This document shows positions 27,101 through 35,626 of a stretch of 64,000 bases of DNA, one piece after another. Origin of the DNA: Phycisphaerales bacterium (GTDB lineage Bacteria > Planctomycetota > Phycisphaerae > Phycisphaerales > UBA1924); NCBI GenBank assembly GCA_029260295.1, contig JAJDDN010000006.1, forward strand, positions 62,001 to 126,000, given 5' to 3'. A model generated the notes under the pieces. It searched no databases and had not been told where the DNA came from. It saw only the letters and a program-made list of their open reading frames with translations. Position numbers and translations under genes: made by a program. The stretch's first letter is position 1, and every line of letters starts with the position of its first letter.

Positions 27101-29227
27101 CTACGGACACCCGGCCCCAAACGCAGACAAGAACGCCGCAATATCAAAGAAGTCAAAGGCCCCGTCGCCGGTAAAGTCGGCGATCGGATCGTTGTTTCCA
27201 AACGCACTCAGGAACGCCGCGATATCAAAGAAATCAAGCACGCCGTCGCCTGTCAAATCAGCAGGACACGGAGCACACTCGCTCATATCAAGCAACTGAA
27301 ACAAGCCATCGCCAGTCCGTAGATACCCGGTATTGTTCTCAATGGTCAGCGACATCATGCCGCTCTCTTTGTTGTACATCCCGGTAAACTTTGGCGCCGT
27401 CGGATCAGCCACATCGTACATCGTGATGCCGCTCACTGGATCGGTAATGAACAGCATGGAACCAGTTTTGTTGAGCTCGTAATAAGCGTTACTAAACTGA
27501 TGAAGCCCGTTGGTATCAAACGAACTGATCAACGACGGATTCAAAGGCTGGCTGATATCCACAATGTCCAATCGCCCGGTGTCAAAGCTCGAACTAGACG
27601 CGATATACGCAATATCGCCATCGACCAGCACATTCTGCGTGCCACGCCCGGTGCTGTATGCCCCAAACGGCAATGGTTGCGTTTGGTCCGCAACCGATAC
27701 GATTACAAAGTCGTTCCCATCGATAATGTACGCCACCTTGCCAAAGCCCGTGTCGGCAATCTCGACCCGCTTCACATTCGTACCAGGAGCAATCGCTGTC
27801 TGCCCAACAAACTGAGGCGACGACGAATCGCTCACATCAAAGATATGCAAACCCGTTTCACCATTGGCGACATACGCAAAGATCCCATCGCCGAAGTTAC
27901 CATCAACCCAAATATCATGCGCCGTGCCCGGCGTCCCATGCGATCCCAACAGCACAAGATTCATCGGATTCCGAACATCAATAATCTGGAACCCAGCACC
28001 GTCGGCAAGATACGCCGCGCCGCCGTTGACATACACGCCGCCGGTATCAGTCCCGAGCCCAAAGCTGCTAACCAACACCGGCGACCCGCTGCTCACATCA
28101 AACAGGTGCAGACCGCTGCGCGAAACATACGCGATATCGCCAACAACAACCGTGTGCTCAGGGAAGTAAATATTCCCATCACCCCACGCGTACAAGTCCA
28201 AGAGCGACGAAGACACAAGCCCGTCGAGCTCGCCCATGTCCATCGCCAGCACGCCAAATGTACTGGCCGCGACAAACAAATCCTGCCCGACAATATCAAG
28301 CCCGAGCGCCAAATCTGGCACGCCGATCACCCCAAGCCCAACAGGCGAAGCGGGCACACGCACATCAATCACCTGCACGCCGCCCTCTTCATCAGCAACA
28401 TATGCAGTCCCACCCGACACCTGAACATCAACAGCCAGCCCGCTCGTATTAAACGAACCCACAATCACAGGGTCATTCCGGTCGGCATTCAGATTAATAA
28501 TCTGCAACCCCGAAGACCAGTCGGCAACATACGCAATGTCACCAACCACTTCAATGCTCTGAGCGAAGCTTGGCGTATCCGTCGGCATGCGAGGAGTAAT
28601 CGCAAACCCAAAGAGCAAGCGGTACATCTCAACACCCGCACCCGCAGCCGCGACATACAAATAATCCATGCCATCAACAACATCGGTCGTTACATCGTTT
28701 GCAAAACCCGCGGTCGTATGCGAATCCTTGAACACCGGCGAAGACGGCACACTCACATCGAGCACAATCACACCCTCGCCACCCGCCGCGATCGTCAAGT
28801 AAGGCCCATCGCCAAACCCGCCATGATACGACAACCCCATCGCCTGCCCCAAGGTCGCGTACGAACCGATTTGTGTAGGAGCTGAAGGATCATTCACATC
28901 GATCACAACCAAACCACTAAAACCATCAGCGATATAGGCGATCTTACCTGCGAACAAATCATTCTTATACAGCACATCGTGGGCAAGCCCGGTATCAAGC
29001 GAACCCAGCAAGACCATCGCTGATGGATCACTCACATCAAAGATCTTCAAACCTTCGCTGCCGTCAGCGACATACGCGATGTCCCCAACAACCTCGATCC
29101 CCTCGGCCTGCCCGAGCGTATCAATCGCCCCGTAGTACCCCTCGCTATTGCACACCACCCCATCAGCAAACGCCCCAAACGAACACGCACCGATAGCACA
29201 CACAACGACAGCAAAAGTCTTCAACAT
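27101..29227 (-). CDS. Secreted LVIVD-repeat propeller with dockerin-like C-terminus, second copy
   Basis: The 708-residue precursor has the same plan as the 24857 protein: a signal peptide (VVVCAIGACSFGAFADG), many LVIVD repeats (VVGDIAYVADGSEGLKIFDVS and relatives), and the duplicated module ending in SAFGAGCP. Here the module keeps both loops, ADLTGDGVLDFFDIAAFL and ADFTGDGAFDFFDIAAFL, and closely resembles that of the 11307 protein. Sequence between the two propeller genes is diverged, so the duplication is old. The ATG at 29227 has GAGAGGG six bases upstream; the in-frame ATG at 29242 has none. Ligands are unknown. Confidence 0.85.
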   Translation of the reverse strand: MLKTFAVVVCAIGACSFGAFADGVVCNSEGYYGAIDTLGQAEGIEVVGDIAYVADGSEGLKIFDVSDPSAMVLLGSLDTGLAHDVLYKNDLFAGKIAYIADGFSGLVVIDVNDPSAPTQIGSYATLGQAMGLSYHGGFGDGPYLTIAAGGEGVIVLDVSVPSSPVFKDSHTTAGFANDVTTDVVDGMDYLYVAAAGAGVEMYRLLFGFAITPRMPTDTPSFAQSIEVVGDIAYVADWSSGLQIINLNADRNDPVIVGSFNTSGLAVDVQVSGGTAYVADEEGGVQVIDVRVPASPVGLGVIGVPDLALGLDIVGQDLFVAASTFGVLAMDMGELDGLVSSSLLDLYAWGDGNIYFPEHTVVVGDIAYVSRSGLHLFDVSSGSPVLVSSFGLGTDTGGVYVNGGAAYLADGAGFQIIDVRNPMNLVLLGSHGTPGTAHDIWVDGNFGDGIFAYVANGETGLHIFDVSDSSSPQFVGQTAIAPGTNVKRVEIADTGFGKVAYIIDGNDFVIVSVADQTQPLPFGAYSTGRGTQNVLVDGDIAYIASSSSFDTGRLDIVDISQPLNPSLISSFDTNGLHQFSNAYYELNKTGSMLFITDPVSGITMYDVADPTAPKFTGMYNKESGMMSLTIENNTGYLRTGDGLFQLLDMSECAPCPADLTGDGVLDFFDIAAFLSAFGNNDPIADFTGDGAFDFFDIAAFLSAFGAGCP

Positions 29228-29492
29228 ACGAAACCCTCTCAAATCTCAAACTCAGATCACTCAGAATCGAGTGGACTGAGTGTAATCCGTCAAAACCCCA
29301 TCCACAAGCCAAATAGCCCGGATTCAGGACTGATTCTACAATTCTCAATCCGGACCTGATTATGCATGTTTGGTTATTTTACGGTATTTCCGATAATTCC
29401 CGTGACTCCGGACCATAAACAGGGGAAACTACACCCAGAACCCCACTGGCACTACCCGCCGCCACCCACAAACCACACAACAGGAGCACCCC
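29228..29492. other. Divergent intergenic region with possible promoter
   Basis: These 265 bases separate the LVIVD gene from the DUF1579 gene. TTGGTT at 29370-29375 and GATAAT at 29392-29397 are 16 bases apart and could form a sigma-70 promoter for the DUF1579 gene. Nothing else stands out. Confidence 0.35.
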
Positions 29493-30149
29493 ATGAACCG
29501 CACATCAATCCTCACCTTCGCCGCAGGCTCGCTGGCCACCGCAGGCATCGCCATCCTCATCGCCGCAGGACCAGACCATGATCATGGCCACAATCACGAC
29601 AACGGCATGGACAAAGTCACCGAGCATGAAATGCAAGAAATGATGGAGATGTCCCCTGAGAAAATGATGGCCGAGATGATGCGCCTGGGAACCCCAAACG
29701 AGCACCACGCAGAACTCGCCAAAACCATCGGCAACTGGAACGCACACACCAGTTTCAAAATGGATCCGAGCCAACCGCCAGCCGAAGGCCCCGCCACAAT
29801 GACCGTCGAATCCGTCCTCGGCGGACGCTACATCAAATCAGAGTTCAAAATGGACTTCATGGGCCAACCCTTCGAAGGCTTCTCATACACCGGATACGAT
29901 GTCGCCCACGAGCAGTACATCGCCATCTGGGCCGACACCATGTCCACCAAAATCACCTACATGACCGGAAACAAAGACGACGACAACACCATCACCATGC
30001 ACGGCACCGCCACCACACCCATGGGCGACAACCCCATGAAAATCGTCACCACCTGGACCGACGACAACCACTTCACAGACATGTTCTACGACCAAATGCC
30101 CGACGGATCCTGGTACAACTCAGGCACCATCACCTACTCACGCGACTGA
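29493..30149 (+). CDS. DUF1579 family exported protein
   Basis: The 218-residue product has a signal peptide or membrane anchor and then a His/Met-rich linker (DHDHGHNHDNGMDK, EMQEMMEMSPEKMMAEMM). The DUF1579 domain follows (LAKTIGNWNAHTSFKMDP, ESVLGGRYIKSEFKMDFMG, FEGFSYTGYDVAHEQYIAIWADTMS), a lipocalin-like barrel common in Planctomycetes. The function is unknown. The His/Met-rich linker might bind metal ions such as copper; that is inference from composition only. AGGAG lies seven bases before the ATG. It converges with the SGNH gene, five bases apart. Confidence 0.8.
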   Translation: MNRTSILTFAAGSLATAGIAILIAAGPDHDHGHNHDNGMDKVTEHEMQEMMEMSPEKMMAEMMRLGTPNEHHAELAKTIGNWNAHTSFKMDPSQPPAEGPATMTVESVLGGRYIKSEFKMDFMGQPFEGFSYTGYDVAHEQYIAIWADTMSTKITYMTGNKDDDNTITMHGTATTPMGDNPMKIVTTWTDDNHFTDMFYDQMPDGSWYNSGTITYSRD

Positions 30150-30154
30150 GCGAC

Positions 30155-31432
30155 TTAGCCCGGACCAAAGAGCATGTCATACAGAACCTCTGAAAGGTTG
30201 GCTGCGGTCTGGAAGTTGGCCGGATGAACATGCGGGAAGGCAAAGATGTACGACTTGGGATCAACAAGATCAGGACGGATGTCGTTAAAGTACTCCAAAT
30301 AGCTCACCACAATATCAGACCGCCGTTCACCCGCCAGGGTTTCAGCCACGGCTTCCAGCGTGAGTAAATACGAAGATGCAGTCTCTGTATGGATCGTCCA
30401 AGGCACGGCATAGATTACCCCGGGTCGATCCCGCCCGAGCGTATCAAAGCTCCCCTCCCATTCATGCACTAAGGCACGCATATTTGGCTCAATCGATTTC
30501 TCGCCCCCGCTCTCTTTATTGTGACCAAGCATGATCAGTAGATAATCGGGATCAAACATTTCGATCATCGCCACCCTCGATGCCGGGCTAATCAACGACA
30601 AATGATCCTCGATCGCCCACCCACCGCGCCCCTGATAGCCGATCAGTGTCCCGTTGAGCCGCTGCCCATTTTGATCAACGCGTTCAATAAGAACCCCCAG
30701 CACCTGAAGGACCTGCCCCGCCGTTTCTTGCGAACCCTCAGGAAAGAATAAAGCGACGCCAACATCATCACCGTTCGGATTGAACTCTATAGGGATCGAT
30801 TGCTCAATAACCTGCACCCCCCAAGTCTTGTTGAGTTTGTGCACAGTGCCGCCGCCAGGATCAAGCAGCCCCCCACGCTCTCCGCGCGTCATGACCGCAT
30901 CAACACTATCAGGACTCGTACGCACAGCAATCCTGGCAACGAGTTGCTGATTTATCCCCCAAGCCTCATCCCACGGCGCATGGGTGTTGGGCCATCCAAA
31001 CCGAATCCTGTACCGACCTACGATCGAGTCCGGCGCGTCAATGTCCCCATCGCAGGTCCAGTTCGCTCCAAACCGTGCCATAAAATCTGGCGGGCCCCCA
31101 TTCGGCCAGCCCACATTCAAATCAACATTCTGATACACAAGCCCGCCGATGCCGGCACTGCTGTTGTTGACAAGAGTCCCGCTATCACTATTGCCAGATG
31201 AAACAAACTCACCAAGAATCGGCGCATCCCAACGATGAGTCTGCGTGCGGACACCGTTGGAGTTCGGATTGGTTGTCTGTGAATCCCCAATCAAGATGCA
31301 TCGAAACTGATCGGGAGATAGCCGCGGCTTCGCCTCAAGGGTCTTCTCACGAACCCCCTGAAACACCGGGCCACCCATGCCAATAGCCCCCAGACAGACA
31401 ACCCCAACGGTTAAAGTAAAACGATTGAACAT
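30155..31432 (-). CDS. Exported SGNH/GDSL-type hydrolase-like protein
   Basis: The 425-residue product has a hydrophobic N-terminal signal and then ILIGDSQTTN (GDSx at 49-52), the nucleophile block of SGNH hydrolases. Asn candidates occur in NNSSAGIGG and in MLGHNKESGG. The C-terminal FPHVHPANF supplies a His at the usual catalytic place, although the classical Asp-x-x-His spacing is changed to HVH. Substrates of this family are usually carbohydrate esters. The ATG at 31432 has GGAG six bases upstream; the in-frame ATG at 31444 has none well placed. There is no dockerin-like tail. Confidence 0.62.
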   Translation of the reverse strand: MFNRFTLTVGVVCLGAIGMGGPVFQGVREKTLEAKPRLSPDQFRCILIGDSQTTNPNSNGVRTQTHRWDAPILGEFVSSGNSDSGTLVNNSSAGIGGLVYQNVDLNVGWPNGGPPDFMARFGANWTCDGDIDAPDSIVGRYRIRFGWPNTHAPWDEAWGINQQLVARIAVRTSPDSVDAVMTRGERGGLLDPGGGTVHKLNKTWGVQVIEQSIPIEFNPNGDDVGVALFFPEGSQETAGQVLQVLGVLIERVDQNGQRLNGTLIGYQGRGGWAIEDHLSLISPASRVAMIEMFDPDYLLIMLGHNKESGGEKSIEPNMRALVHEWEGSFDTLGRDRPGVIYAVPWTIHTETASSYLLTLEAVAETLAGERRSDIVVSYLEYFNDIRPDLVDPKSYIFAFPHVHPANFQTAANLSEVLYDMLFGPG

Positions 31433-31538
31433 GCAACACTCCATTCTCTCAACTGTCTTCGACCAGAATAACTGATCGCCCGAGCCAAGTCCATTGTTTT
31501 TATCCGAATTGCCCTCCCCCGCTGCCTCTCGTCTTTGA

Positions 31539-31544
31539 TACGAT
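31539..31544 (+). promoter_or_regulatory. -10 box for leaderless YciI-like mRNA
   Basis: TACGAT, seven bases before the ATG at 31552. This argues for that start rather than the ATG at 31543, which would overlap the box. Confidence 0.4.
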
Positions 31545-31551
31545 GTTCACC

Positions 31552-31851
31552 ATGCCAAACCCCCAGTTCATCTGCTTCCTCGAACCAACCCGCACACAAA
31601 TGCCCGACAACCCAACCCCCGAAGAATCAGAAATCATCGCCCAGCATTTCAACTACTACAAACATCTCCACAAAGCCGGCACCCTCATCCTCGCAGGCCG
31701 AACCCAAGAACCACCCCACATCGGAATCATGATCTTCGAAGCCAAGGACAAAGCCGCCGCACAGACAATCGTTAATAACGATCCCGCCATCATCGAAGGG
31801 GTCTTCACCGCGCGCCTGCAGCCGTACAGTATTGCACTCCAGGCCAAGTAG
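31552..31851 (+). CDS. YciI-like protein
   Basis: The 99-residue product matches the YCII family: FICFLEPTRTQMPDNPTPEE, HFNYYKHLHKAGTLILAGRT, and a final VFTARLQPYSIAL strand. The ferredoxin-like fold has a conserved His (HFNYY) and Asp (NNDP) thought to form an active site, but the reaction is unknown for most members. It is probably cytoplasmic. There is no Shine-Dalgarno sequence. The next gene starts 33 bases downstream with its own putative -10 box. Confidence 0.82.
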   Translation: MPNPQFICFLEPTRTQMPDNPTPEESEIIAQHFNYYKHLHKAGTLILAGRTQEPPHIGIMIFEAKDKAAAQTIVNNDPAIIEGVFTARLQPYSIALQAK

Positions 31852-31872
31852 AGACTCTGAACAAACATACTC

Positions 31873-31878
31873 TACAAT
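31873..31878 (+). promoter_or_regulatory. -10 box for leaderless zinc-ribbon gene
   Basis: TACAAT, six bases before the ATG at 31885. Confidence 0.45.
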
Positions 31879-31884
31879 ACAGTT

Positions 31885-32391
31885 ATGGATAACAACCCAT
31901 CAGCAGACCCGGAGTTCTCCGTAAACGATCAAATTGCGTCGCTCTATCTCCGAGGAAAGAATGTTAACTGCCTCAGCTGTGGCTACAACCGAAAGAACGG
32001 CGCCGGCTCGGCGTGCCCAGAATGCGGCAAAGACCTCGTCCTCACGCTCAGTGACCGTCTCGATGAGTCCCAATACAAAACGCTCGCACGGGTTTGCCTT
32101 ATATCAATCACAATCTTGGCCAGCTTTCAGGCCCTCCAGTTGCTCTACTGGTACATCATGTATATCCAGTTCTACAACTCGCTTCAACTAGACACAACAG
32201 TTGTCATAGCAGGGCTCAGCTTCATCGCATGGTCGCTGCTTGCCGCGACACCGCTTGTAATATTGCTCAAAGCAAGAAAGCACAACAACCGCGTCTCACT
32301 TCACGCCACAATCACACCACTGATCAGTTTCGTACTTCTGACATTTGTTCTCACGCTGTTCTGGGGGATCTTCACAGCATTCACTTCATAG
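31885..32391 (+). CDS. Zinc-ribbon membrane protein of unknown function
   Basis: The 168-residue product has a zinc-ribbon at 29-47 (C29-x2-C32 and C44-x2-C47 in the typical CxxCGYN and CPECGK contexts). A soluble helix follows, then three membrane helices at about 68-98, 105-128 and 141-165. Such ribbon-plus-helices proteins are abundant in Planctomycetes and have no known function. The layout resembles the larger Cys-rich membrane protein at 15422, though the sequences do not align closely. Confidence 0.65.
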   Translation: MDNNPSADPEFSVNDQIASLYLRGKNVNCLSCGYNRKNGAGSACPECGKDLVLTLSDRLDESQYKTLARVCLISITILASFQALQLLYWYIMYIQFYNSLQLDTTVVIAGLSFIAWSLLAATPLVILLKARKHNNRVSLHATITPLISFVLLTFVLTLFWGIFTAFTS

Positions 32392-32408
32392 TCCAGCAGA
32401 GTACACAC

Positions 32409-33665
32409 TTAAATCCGCTCGTACAACGGAAGCTCCCCAACCAAAGGCCGGCAGTAGTCCAAAAACTTCTGCGACACATTGTTGTGACCCTCGATAAACT
32501 CCGCGGGCATGTGCTTGGTCTTGGCAGCCACATCGCTCAGCTCGATCCGCTGATACTTGATCGCATACGGCTGACCCTCACCAATCGGGCTCGTCCGGAT
32601 GATCGCCACCGACCCATCAACATCCCCGCTCGTCGCGAGCCGTGCCGCGTACCGCCCGACCCCGCGGGCCTCCTTCTGATCCACGGTTGACTGATCCGGG
32701 AAACACCGCTGGACATAGCCGAAAGTATCAGCACGCACCCGCACCGCCTTACCACCCACAGGTTTAAGCTTGGCCTTGAGCAAATCCGACAACGCATCGC
32801 CGAGCGCACCAGACCCCGACAACTGCAGGTTCCCGTGGGCATCGGTCTGGCCATTCTTAATCAGCATCCCACCGATCGAGTTGCCGTCCTTATCAGCGAT
32901 CCCTTCAGAGACCGCGATGTGGCACCGACCGTGCCGATCAAAGATCGTCGCCACATCTTCGACAAACCGCTCGGTATCAAACGCCACCTCAGGCAGATAA
33001 ATCAACTGAGGCCCATCCGTCGAGCTCCCCTCATGCTCATACCGGTCGTCTCTACGCGCCAAAGCAGACGCCGCCGTCAAGAACCCGGCGTGCCGACCCA
33101 TGATCACATTGATCTTGATCCCAGGCAGCGAAATATTGTCCAGGAAGTCGGCCATGCACGCCTTGGCCACAAACCGTGCCGCGCTGGGGAACCCAGGCGT
33201 GTGGTCATTGATCATCAGATCGTTATCAACCGTCTTAGGAATATGGAAGCACCGGAGTTCGTACCCCTTCTCATTAGAAAGCTCATTGACGATCCGGCAG
33301 GTATCGCTGCTGTCATTGCCCCCGATATAAAAGAAGTACCGGATGTCGTGCTTCTGGCACGCCTCAAAGATCCGCTCGCAAAACGCCGCATCTGGTTTAT
33401 CCCTCGTCGAGCCCAAACCCGCGCTCGGTGTCCGGGCCAAAAGCTGCAACCGGTCGTGCGGATAGTCGGTCAGGTCATAGAGATCGTCGTTGACCAGCCC
33501 GGTCACCCCATGCCTCATCCCCAGGATTTTCTTGATCGGATTCCCAGAAGTCCCAGCTCCAGCGGTCCGCAATCCCTCGATCACCCCAACGAGCGATTGG
33601 TTAATGACCGCCGTAGGCCCCCCAGATTGCCCAATTACCGCGTTTCCTGTGATCAAATCAGACAT
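32409..33665 (-). CDS. Diphosphate-dependent 6-phosphofructokinase
   Basis: The 418-residue protein has the phosphofructokinase core: IGQSGGPTAVINQSLVG at the N-terminus, YIGGNDSSDT at about 113-122, and HIPKTVDNDL at 141-150. Asp in GGNDS and Lys in PKTVDND are the residues that mark PPi-dependent rather than ATP-dependent enzymes. It should therefore interconvert fructose 6-phosphate and fructose 1,6-bisphosphate with pyrophosphate, reversibly, in the cytoplasm. MGRHAGFLTAASALA is the substrate loop. The ATG at 33665 has AGGAG nine bases upstream; a longer frame to 33767 is not conserved. Confidence 0.88.
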   Translation of the reverse strand: MSDLITGNAVIGQSGGPTAVINQSLVGVIEGLRTAGAGTSGNPIKKILGMRHGVTGLVNDDLYDLTDYPHDRLQLLARTPSAGLGSTRDKPDAAFCERIFEACQKHDIRYFFYIGGNDSSDTCRIVNELSNEKGYELRCFHIPKTVDNDLMINDHTPGFPSAARFVAKACMADFLDNISLPGIKINVIMGRHAGFLTAASALARRDDRYEHEGSSTDGPQLIYLPEVAFDTERFVEDVATIFDRHGRCHIAVSEGIADKDGNSIGGMLIKNGQTDAHGNLQLSGSGALGDALSDLLKAKLKPVGGKAVRVRADTFGYVQRCFPDQSTVDQKEARGVGRYAARLATSGDVDGSVAIIRTSPIGEGQPYAIKYQRIELSDVAAKTKHMPAEFIEGHNNVSQKFLDYCRPLVGELPLYERI

Positions 33666-33744
33666 TTCAGTCTCTCCTGTTGAAGTTGGAAAGAGACGGT
33701 AGCGATGATCAGCCCACAAAGCAGACGAGTAAAACCGGTTTTTC

Positions 33745-33774
33745 TTGACACGCCTACGCCCGGCCATGTAGCAT
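33745..33774 (+). promoter_or_regulatory. Putative sigma-70 promoter
   Basis: TTGACA at 33745-33750 and TAGCAT at 33769-33774, 18 bases apart, lie 67 bases before the secreted-protein gene at 33842. Confidence 0.5.
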
Positions 33775-33841
33775 AACTTAATAAACCATCCGGACGCGGA
33801 TGTAAACCGAGAGAAAGAGGATTAGGGAGAAAGGGAATATT

Positions 33842-34531
33842 ATGAAAAAGATTTTCGCTATCAGTGCGCTCGCGCTGGCATCAGGCACAGCACTCGGAGG
33901 GGCAACCGTCACCCACGAGGACTCGTTCCTCGCATTCGGTGCAGAAATGCCCTACGGCGATGGGAACATGAACTCCAACTTCACCATCGCCCGAAACAGC
34001 GATGCATTTGGCGCCCTCGAAATCGGGCTCAAAGCCAAAGAACGATTCATCGGTGATCTCACCACTGATGGCGCGGGACGCTACTTCGCTAATGCCGGAT
34101 CTCCCGGAAATGACGGGCTCGCCTCATGGAACATCGACTACGCATTCGCCTTGTCACAAAACGCAATCCCTTCAAACTACAACCTCGTCCTCTCGATCGA
34201 CTTTGACGCCGGCGTCGGCACCCAGAGCTGGGTCACACTCAATATCACCAACGCCCTCGCCGCTGGCCCGTTTACCCCCATTGGCGGAGACAGCCAGAAC
34301 CTCGGCTTCGGATTCTGGGGCACAGACATTCCCTTCGTCATCGACGCCTCGGGACACATCGTCTTCGATGCCGACGCTATAGGCGAATACGATGTCAAAC
34401 TCACACTCCACGACTCGGCAGGCGCATTCCTCGCTGAATCCGCCATCGTCATCGATGTCGTCCCGGCACCAGGCGCCGTCGCCCTGCTCGGTTTCGGGGG
34501 CCTCATCGCTACCCGTCGCCGGCGTGGTTAA
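33842..34531 (+). CDS. Secreted protein with PAPG/PEP-CTERM-like tail
   Basis: The 229-residue precursor has a signal peptide (MKKIFAISALALASGTALGG), a body rich in beta-strands, and a C-terminal sorting tail: VVPAPGAVALLGFGGLIAT, then Arg-Arg-Arg-Arg-Gly. The body probably forms a jelly-roll-like fold, but no family is recognised. It is followed 124 bases downstream by another protein with nearly the same tail (34656), although the bodies differ. GGGAG and AAAGGGAA sequences precede the ATG. The tail predicts processing by an exosortase-like or rhombosortase-like enzyme, not encoded here. Confidence 0.72.
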   Translation: MKKIFAISALALASGTALGGATVTHEDSFLAFGAEMPYGDGNMNSNFTIARNSDAFGALEIGLKAKERFIGDLTTDGAGRYFANAGSPGNDGLASWNIDYAFALSQNAIPSNYNLVLSIDFDAGVGTQSWVTLNITNALAAGPFTPIGGDSQNLGFGFWGTDIPFVIDASGHIVFDADAIGEYDVKLTLHDSAGAFLAESAIVIDVVPAPGAVALLGFGGLIATRRRRG

Positions 34532-34655
34532 TCGGCTGTATCGAAACACATCGCAGAGTTCAGAAATGGACCCCGCGGGATAAGAGCGCCGTTGGTATGG
34601 GAACAACGGATCAGCCCTTTGTCACACACCTCCCAATTAGAATGAGAAAATTATT

Positions 34656-35426
34656 ATGAAAACTGTATACGCAACACTCGCTCTGTCCATCGCATCACTA
34701 GCCACCGTCGCAGGCGCCGATGTGTTCACACAAACCTTTGATACCGCAGGGGACATCACCCTGGGCGCTTCACAAGCCCCAGGCACCTGGTACACCGACC
34801 GATTCGCTCCAGCCGTCTTCGAGTCCGGCTTCATGTTCGGTGGCGACGCCCGTCTCCACCAGGGCGTCAGCTCAGCCGACTCCGAGATCAACCGCCCAAG
34901 CGGATTTGACATCCCCTTCTACAACTACCAGGGCCGTAAGTTTGATGTCAACTCGGCGGTCAACTCCTCCGTCTCGATCGACCTGTATGTAGACAGCGCA
35001 TGGAACTCCGGCGTCCGTGCTGGCATGTGGACCACCATGAGCAACGGGAACCTCACCTTCCCCATCATCGAGTATGTCGTTGATGGCGACAATGGCGACG
35101 CGGTGCCCTACACCGGTTTCCGTTATTGGCAATCCGGTATCGGCTGGACCGGGACTTCCTTTGCCAACGCGGCACTAGATGAGTGGTACACACTCGATAT
35201 CGAGCTCACCGAATCCACCGTGGAGTTCTCAATCAACGGCACCAACATCGGATCGGTGGGAAACCAGGGCGCCCACATGATCGACAATGTAATCCTCAAC
35301 GCCCACAATCAGGGTCCCGCCGGTAGTTACGATGTGTACTGGGATAACTTCAACGCCGTCCCCGCACCGGGTTCGTTTGCCCTGCTCGGTCTAGGTGGCC
35401 TCATCGCCACCCGCCGCCGGCGATAA
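34656..35426 (+). CDS. Secreted lectin-like protein with PAPG/PEP-CTERM-like tail
   Basis: The 256-residue precursor has a signal peptide ending at VAGAD and a tail reading AVPAPGSFALLGLGGLIAT before Arg-Arg-Arg-Arg. The body (FTQTFDTAGDITLGASQAPGTWYTD, EWYTLDIELTESTVEFSINGT, YDVYWDNF) has the strand pattern of a concanavalin-A-like/LamG jelly roll, where WYTLDI and YWDNF are typical edge motifs. Sugar or matrix binding on the surface is a reasonable but untested guess. A strong terminator follows at 35454. Confidence 0.72.
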   Translation: MKTVYATLALSIASLATVAGADVFTQTFDTAGDITLGASQAPGTWYTDRFAPAVFESGFMFGGDARLHQGVSSADSEINRPSGFDIPFYNYQGRKFDVNSAVNSSVSIDLYVDSAWNSGVRAGMWTTMSNGNLTFPIIEYVVDGDNGDAVPYTGFRYWQSGIGWTGTSFANAALDEWYTLDIELTESTVEFSINGTNIGSVGNQGAHMIDNVILNAHNQGPAGSYDVYWDNFNAVPAPGSFALLGLGGLIATRRRR

Positions 35427-35453
35427 CTCATATACCCGATAGAAATACCATCA

Positions 35454-35485
35454 AAGACCCGCCCGCTTCTGGGAGGGTCTTTTTT
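35454..35485 (+). terminator. Rho-independent terminator
   Basis: AAGACCC at 35454-35460 pairs with GGGTCTT at 35475-35481, with inner GC pairs and a T run overlapping the 3' arm. Confidence 0.85.
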
Positions 35486-35626
35486 CTTGCCCGTACCGTG
35501 AATACCAAGCCGACCAAACCACTTGTCTATCAGATTGGTGCCACCAATGCCCCCCATTCCGGTACCATCTACACTCAGTAGCACAAATTACGCCCCACAG
35601 TCGTGGTCGGCAGGAGTCTCCATCTT

